64,000 bases of DNA from Zygnema cylindricum (lineage: Eukaryota; Streptophyta; Zygnematophyceae; Zygnematales; Zygnemataceae), in the NCBI GenBank assembly GCA_037447655.1, contig JBBHKE010003498.1, positions 212,643 through 276,642 on the forward strand, given 5' to 3'. A model generated the notes under the pieces. It was not told the origin of the DNA and ran no database searches. It was given only the letters and a program-made list of their open reading frames with translations. Of this stretch, positions 60,601-64,000 are shown one piece after another. Each line of letters starts with the position of its first letter. The stretch's first letter is position 1. The position numbers were made by a program, and so were the translations under genes.

Positions 60601-60716
60601 GCAGCAAAAGATGAAAGAGATCGAAGTGCAGTTGTGCTGCAAAAAGAGCCTCCATGGCTGTCAAGAGAGAGAGAAGAAATAGAGCTTATGCTGTTGTAAT
60701 ATAAAGTCCCAGCCAT
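51617..60716 (-). CDS. Phosphoglycerate mutase-like histidine phosphatase, 7 exons, 464 aa
   Basis: Related to plant 2,3-bisphosphoglycerate-dependent phosphoglycerate mutase-like proteins; the likely reaction is 3-PG/2-PG interconversion, but substrate is not proven. Exons in transcript order: 60716-60104, 57666-57630, 56661-56520, 55388-55206, 53971-53870, 53235-53080, 51778-51617. All introns are GT-AG, phases agree, total 1395 nt ending in TAA. Residues 1-195 are Ser/Asn-rich with an Asn run near 125-135, possibly a plastid transit peptide plus linker. The catalytic RHGESMWN holds the phospho-acceptor His204. Then FTGDVDIPLTEKG, FTSRLMRSKQTALLAMTQ (Arg253), LNERCYGDLQGLNK (Glu318), WRRSHDTRPPHGESLE and VAHGNVLR (second His388). 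Exon 7 (LPYAYSYTD...LPPIDP) fits the family end. Introns hold MITEs, tandem repeats, partial copies of exons 3 and 4, and a G-rich run at the exon 5 donor. Confidence 0.93.
51840..52060. repeat. (CATA)n/(CACATA)n microsatellite in PGM-like intron 6
   Basis: Long tetranucleotide run with (AC)n and (ATCT)n at its right end. Long overlapping frames of H/T/Y/I on both strands are artefacts. Confidence 0.95.
52330..52497. mobile_element. Family B MITE in PGM-like intron 6
   Basis: Left TACGCTGCCCATCGCTT; right AAAATGGACAGTGCAGTA; same end structure as 4550-4729. Confidence 0.55.
53275..53869 (+). repeat. Two polypyrimidine blocks filling most of PGM-like intron 5
   Basis: 53275-53430 (CCCTTC-type) and 53560-53869 (CTCTCCCTCA-type) are purine-rich in the transcript. 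The last part, about 53841-53866, is (CCCT)n, i.e. a GGGA run starting a few bases into the intron next to the exon 5 donor. Confidence 0.85.
54514..54691. mobile_element. Family B MITE in PGM-like intron 4
   Basis: Left TACAACCGCCATTTGCTG; right TAACAGCAATGGGCAGTGTA; interior TTATGATTTTGGGTCAGAAA matches the family block. Confidence 0.65.
55482..55529 (-). pseudogene. Partial duplicate of PGM-like exon 4 (copy 2)
   Basis: Reverse strand repeats the exon 4 acceptor and first ~45 bases (CAG, AGTGCC, then AAAGCCGTGCCTGTAATTGT). It then leaves the exon sequence without the catalytic part. It lies in intron 3, 138 bp upstream of the true acceptor in the transcript. Confidence 0.85.
55649..55695 (-). 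pseudogene. Partial duplicate of PGM-like exon 4 (copy 3)
   Basis: Third copy of the same acceptor plus exon start, 166 bp from copy 2. The following AGACGGTAGTGAGAGGTAA-type intronic block is also repeated, so the unit includes intron and exon. Confidence 0.85.
55874..56123. mobile_element. Degenerate hairpin-group MITE in PGM-like intron 3
   Basis: Left TACACCGTGTCTCACTC; inner arms TCTCCGTGCACACTTGTCGG and CGGACAAGGTGTGCAAGGAG pair; right end CATGGTGAAG. Related to 61577-61797. Confidence 0.6.
56380..56425 (-). pseudogene. Partial duplicate of the 3' end of PGM-like exon 3
   Basis: Reverse strand CTGAGGTCCAAACAGACGGC ... GACATGACTCAG then GT resembles the exon 3 end (GAGGTCAAAACAGACCGC ... 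GCCATGACTCAG then GT), donor included. Confidence 0.8.
56820..56857 (-). pseudogene. Partial duplicate of the 5' part of PGM-like exon 3
   Basis: Reverse strand ATGCCTCTCACAGAAAAGGG resembles exon 3 ATTCCTCTGACAGAAAAGGG. Lies in intron 2, about 160 bp from the true exon. Confidence 0.75.
56895..57065 (+). repeat. GCGATTACAGAAAAAAAA tandem repeat in PGM-like intron 2
   Basis: About ten 16-20-bp units (GATTAC followed by GGAAAAAAA or AGAAAAAA). Confidence 0.85.
57395..57612 (+). repeat. GTTGTACTATTGATAAAA tandem repeat beside exon 2
   Basis: About twelve imperfect 17-20-bp units ending 17 bp from the 37-nt exon 2 (57630-57666), on its donor side. Confidence 0.85.
58195..59030 (+). repeat. Composite purine-rich repeats in PGM-like intron 1
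   Basis: 58195-58640 and 58900-59030: about 80-110-bp units with GGAGAGAGGTAT, GGGAGCAAAAAA, CAGACGAGAG. Between them, 58735-58885 is a 21-bp array AAAACTGATGTTAAAAAGAC (about seven units). Confidence 0.85.
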
Positions 60717-61576
60717 TGAGAGTATTCGTCGAAAATTTGAAAATGGCTATGGTACTGCAGAGTTATCCTTATTTCTTTTTATTAAGCAAAACTGCTTGTA
60801 CTGCTTGTTTGCAGTCTCTTTGCTGAAAAGTTGTTGAACTACAAACTTTTTACTTTTTAACTTTTAACTATTAACTTTTTTTTTTTACTTATTGAGCAAT
60901 ATTGTTGCAATTGCTTGTTTCCAATCTCTGCTGACAAGTTACAGGAGTTACAAGCCAATATTTGATTCTCTATATACTGCAGTTTACCGCTACCATAGCG
61001 AGGTATTCATTCCAGTCCTACAGGGTTAATGAGGTGACGCTACAGTACTGTACAGTACTGTAAATTTGCGCCCCCGGCAAACGCACTTTCAGTTTTTTTA
61101 CTTTCATTTTGTCGAACCAATAGAAAGCGATTATTTTTTGTCGGTCCACTGTTAAGCGAGTCTTTATCACTTTCCAATGAAATTCTGGATCGAAACGCGA
61201 CCACTTCGACCGTACATTTTATGTAGATTTATTATTTATGTGCACACGTCTACATCGAAGCAAACATATTAACATAGACTTTTTTCCTTTATGTGAACCG
61301 GCCCTACTGGATACTACATTGTAGTACTTGTAAATGTGCAGCAAAATGTACCATCCGTACATTTATTTGAACCATTACCACGATGGCTGACCAACAAACG
61401 CCAGTACGTTAATATCGTGCGTTAAATTCCAGTATTTTATAGTGACATTTCTGACCTTGTCCAAGGTCATACCGGGTTACGACAAACTCGTGGATGTCCA
61501 AGAGCGATTTTTTTTCCTATTGTAATTTCCCCCCTCCGTCAAGGAAAATTCTAAATCTCCTTAAAACGCGCTAAGC
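60717..61576. other. Upstream region of the PGM-like gene
   Basis: Likely promoter and leader of the minus-strand gene. The palindrome CAGTACTGTACAGTACTG lies near 61052-61071. Two similar AACTTTT/CTGCTTGTTT blocks (60770-60850, 60895-60955) form a short direct repeat. No other gene seen. Confidence 0.45.
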
Positions 61577-61797
61577 TACACCGTGTATCGCTATTAGGGT
61601 TAATAATTTTTACGTCACTTAAAACATCTTTTTTCCGTACACAATTGTCCGATTTTTAATTTGAGACCGCCAATCGGAAGCTGAAAATCCTACCTTTCAA
61701 TCGCAACCGTCAGATCTACAATCCGAAAAGTGTGTACGGCGAAAAGATGTTTTAAGTGGCAAAAAAAACATTAACCCTAATAGCGATTCACGGTGTA
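61577..61797. mobile_element. Palindromic TA-flanked MITE (221 bp)
   Basis: TACACCGTGTATCGCTATTA...TAATAGCGATTCACGGTGTA, with inner arms CGTCACTTAAAACATC and GATGTTTTAAGTGGC. It can fold almost end to end. Best copy of the hairpin group (also 32470, 44365, 55874, and a decayed relative near 59575-59890). Confidence 0.8.
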
Positions 61798-62299
61798 GTT
61801 GAATTGTGCGCTCCATGTAAGCCGTCCGATTTCAGAGCACAAAACAAACTCGGTATTCAGCAAAGATTTTCTGAGATAAGTTGTCAATTGCTACTTTGTC
61901 TTTTAGGGTATTTAATGGTACAGTACAGTACTGTATCTTCTTTGTTGGACGTGAAATTTTTTGCAGCCACGTGGACTCTATTACTGACCTTCAATCCAAA
62001 GGCGATCATAGATTCCCATAAATCTTTGGCATTCTATCGGCCGCTACTGTAGCGCTGTGGTCCCAGATTTTCTGCTGTCCCTGACGTGGCAAACATTCTG
62101 CGGCTCACACGCATCCCTTTCACACGTGCAGATGCGCTGGTGACGAAGATACTTTCAGAGTGCTGTGGTCATGTTCCAAATTCCAAAATGTTTGGATAAC
62201 GCAATCCGTAAATCTTGGAACATCTTTGAAAAGATTTGATGAACAACCATCGTTAGCGCCAGTTATAGCCGGAGACGATGGCAGTTTTCTGTCGTTTCT
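61798..62299. other. Intergenic, nothing recognised
   Basis: Short frames only. It ends at the target duplication of the hAT-like element. Confidence 0.45.
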
Positions 62300-62307
62300 G
62301 CTGTAAA

Positions 62308-63058
62308 CAGAGGTCGCAAAAGTCAAAAAAAATCATACCCGAAACCGACCGTTTTTTTTTTTTTCAAAATCTGAGTAACCGACGCCCGACCGAGTTTTGT
62401 CATGCTCCAAAATTGTTAACCGTTAACCGACCGTCGTTTACGAAAAAAAAAATTAACCGAATCTTGATTTTTCGCGACTAACCGTGCCCGCCCGTAACCG
62501 AAAAAGTACAAAATTAATCAATGTACGACGGAATAAGCCAATAATTACGATTTGTCGCGTTCCTTAAGATTTGCGAAATGAATAGTGTTACTACTGTGTC
62601 AGATTTGAGACGCTTTGTCGCGTTGCCTAAGATTTGCGAAATGAATATTGTGTAACCGTGTCAGATTTGAGACGCTTTGTCGCTTTCCCTAAGATTTTCG
62701 AAATGAATAGTGTACTCTCGTGTCAGATTTGCGACGCTTTGTCGCGTTCCCTTTGATTTGCGAAATAAATAGCTTACTATAGTACCGTGTCAGATTTGCG
62801 ACGCTAATCATGATGCCACGTACTTCCACGATACCAAAAGTACAAAGAACAATAATGTGGAAAAAAAAAGTACAAAATTTTCATTTTTTTTGGTTTTTTG
62901 TTTGACCGACCGTAACTGACCGTTTTTTTTTTTCATGGTGAGTCAACCGACCGTAACCGCCCGACCCCCAAAATTTGGCAACCGAATCCGTTCCGGATCC
63001 GGCGCGGGCGGTCTGTTAACGGTCGGTCACGGTTTCGGTTGACCGTTTGCGACCTCTG
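62308..63058 (+). mobile_element. Non-autonomous hAT-like element with perfect 8-bp TSD
   Basis: CAGAGGTCGCAAAAGTCAAA at the left, TTGACCGTTTGCGACCTCTG at the right, flanked by gctgtaaa at 62300-62307 and 63059-63066. Four tandem subrepeats at about 62547-62805. No transposase. Confidence 0.93.
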
Positions 63059-63076
63059 GCTGTAAATACTAAATAG

Positions 63077-63898
63077 TAGTGTTGTGTATCGGTAAGGATT
63101 TTCCGATAACCGATATGGGCCATTTTTCGGGGACCCGATAATCGATATATTGGTACAATATATCGCTATCGGTCTTATCGCCGATAAATAGCCGATAATA
63201 TCGGCTACTTATCGGCGATAATGCCGATAACGATAACTATCGGCGATAACTGTACGAACCGTACAGATAAATGTACGGCATGTACACTCATATGTACGTC
63301 TTATTCCCCCGACAGTAGCCGGCATAATATATGTACGGCTTTAGTACGGCTCCAGTTAAAGCGATGTACCTTCCACATACGACGCCGTGGCTTTGTCCCT
63401 TTCTTTTTTGAGATCCACTACAAACCTGCCACGTGTCAATCCGTCGACTTTTTTGGCCAAAGCCGCCAAAAAAGCCATTCTGAGATGTCGGCGCTCACGT
63501 TGACCGTCCGCTCTTATTTTATCATTGAATGTCGTCCGTTCGATTCTAGCCGCGCGCATAATGTTATTCTGCATCCGTTGTACTTTGAGTACGCCGTCTT
63601 TTTACCGTTTCATGATAATCAGTTTATCGGTACAATTCCGTACATTCCCGTCAAATTTATGTACAGTTAACCGCCCAAAAAGTACTACAAAGTGCAACGT
63701 ATTTTTTCGTCAAATTCCGTACATTTCCCGTAAAAAGCCGTACATTTCACATAAATTTCCGTTCAGTTTACCGGACAGAAAGCATTCCGGACAGAAAGTA
63801 CAGAAAGTACGAATATATCGGGACCGCTGACCGTTCGATAACGATAACTATCGGTATCGGTGTTATCGCGATAAGTTTTTTACCGATACACAACACTA
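63077..63898. mobile_element. hAT-like element, TATCGG-rich family (822 bp)
   Basis: TIR TAGTGTTGTGTATCGGTAA / TTACCGATACACAACACTA; flanking 8-mers ctaaatag and ctagatag match at 7 of 8. The interior is dense in CGATAA/TTATCG palindromes. The open frames inside (63221-63670, 63525-63830) have no transposase motif I recognise. Confidence 0.85.
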
Positions 63899-63945
63899 CT
63901 AGATAGTACGAAATATAACCGTGTTGATGACGAAAAGGCACTGAG

Positions 63946-64000
63946 AAGAGGTCGCAAAAGTCAAAAAAAATCATACCCAAAACCGACCGTTTTTTTTTTC
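63946..64000 (+). mobile_element. Start of a further hAT-like element, cut by window end
   Basis: AAGAGGTCGCAAAAGTCAAA followed by CATACCCAAAACCGACCG, as at the left end of 62308-63058. Confidence 0.75.

Noticed and set aside
63221-63830. 149-aa and 101-aa frames as a transposase
   Set aside because: No hAT dimerisation or catalytic motif seen; frames extend into palindromic repeat DNA.

Overview
This window is nuclear DNA of a eukaryote, most likely of the green lineage (a streptophyte alga or land plant). Three points support this. A gene on the minus strand has the plant-type HD2/nucleoplasmin-like domain. The DEK gene has the plant-style motif order. The phosphoglycerate-mutase gene has a long Ser/Asn-rich N-terminal extension that could be a plastid transit peptide. 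I cannot name the species. The DNA is AT-rich, host genes have many small exons, and most of the rest is repeats. The host genes end in TGA or TAA, so I assume the standard genetic code.

Three host genes can be rebuilt with consistent splice phases. (1) DEK-type chromatin protein, plus strand, 5392-10112, 11 exons, 661 residues, with an unusually long Glu/Lys-rich tail. (2) HD2-type/nucleoplasmin-like chromatin protein, minus strand, 20793 down to about 15859, 7 exons; the C-terminus is uncertain. (3) Cofactor-dependent phosphoglycerate mutase-like enzyme of the histidine phosphatase family, minus strand, 60716 down to 51617, 7 exons, 464 residues, catalytic motifs intact. Its introns carry decayed partial copies of its own exons and many simple tandem repeats. 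Two of the three genes encode likely nuclear chromatin proteins; nothing shows they are co-regulated.

From 33 to 43 kb lies a nested retrotransposon. An old, frameshifted Ty3/Gypsy element (plus strand) was split by a nearly intact Ty1/Copia element (minus strand, 35332-41760). The Copia element has about 1.04-kb LTRs, a perfect 5-bp target duplication, a polypurine tract, and a primer-binding site that matches the anticodon region of initiator tRNA-Met. That is the half-tRNA priming arrangement known from Drosophila copia. Its single gag-pol frame has two in-frame TAG stops.

The remaining DNA (1-5, 21-32, 43-48 and 61-64 kb) is a mosaic of non-autonomous DNA transposons: TA-flanked MITEs with CACCGCGAATCG-type ends, a second TA-flanked family with CACTGCCCAT-type ends, a palindromic MITE subfamily, PIF/Harbinger-like elements with TTA duplications, two hAT-like families with 8-bp target duplications, and one TIR element with a broken open frame. 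Several sit inside host introns. A 10-N gap lies at 30535-30544. The rest is low-complexity or unrecognised DNA.
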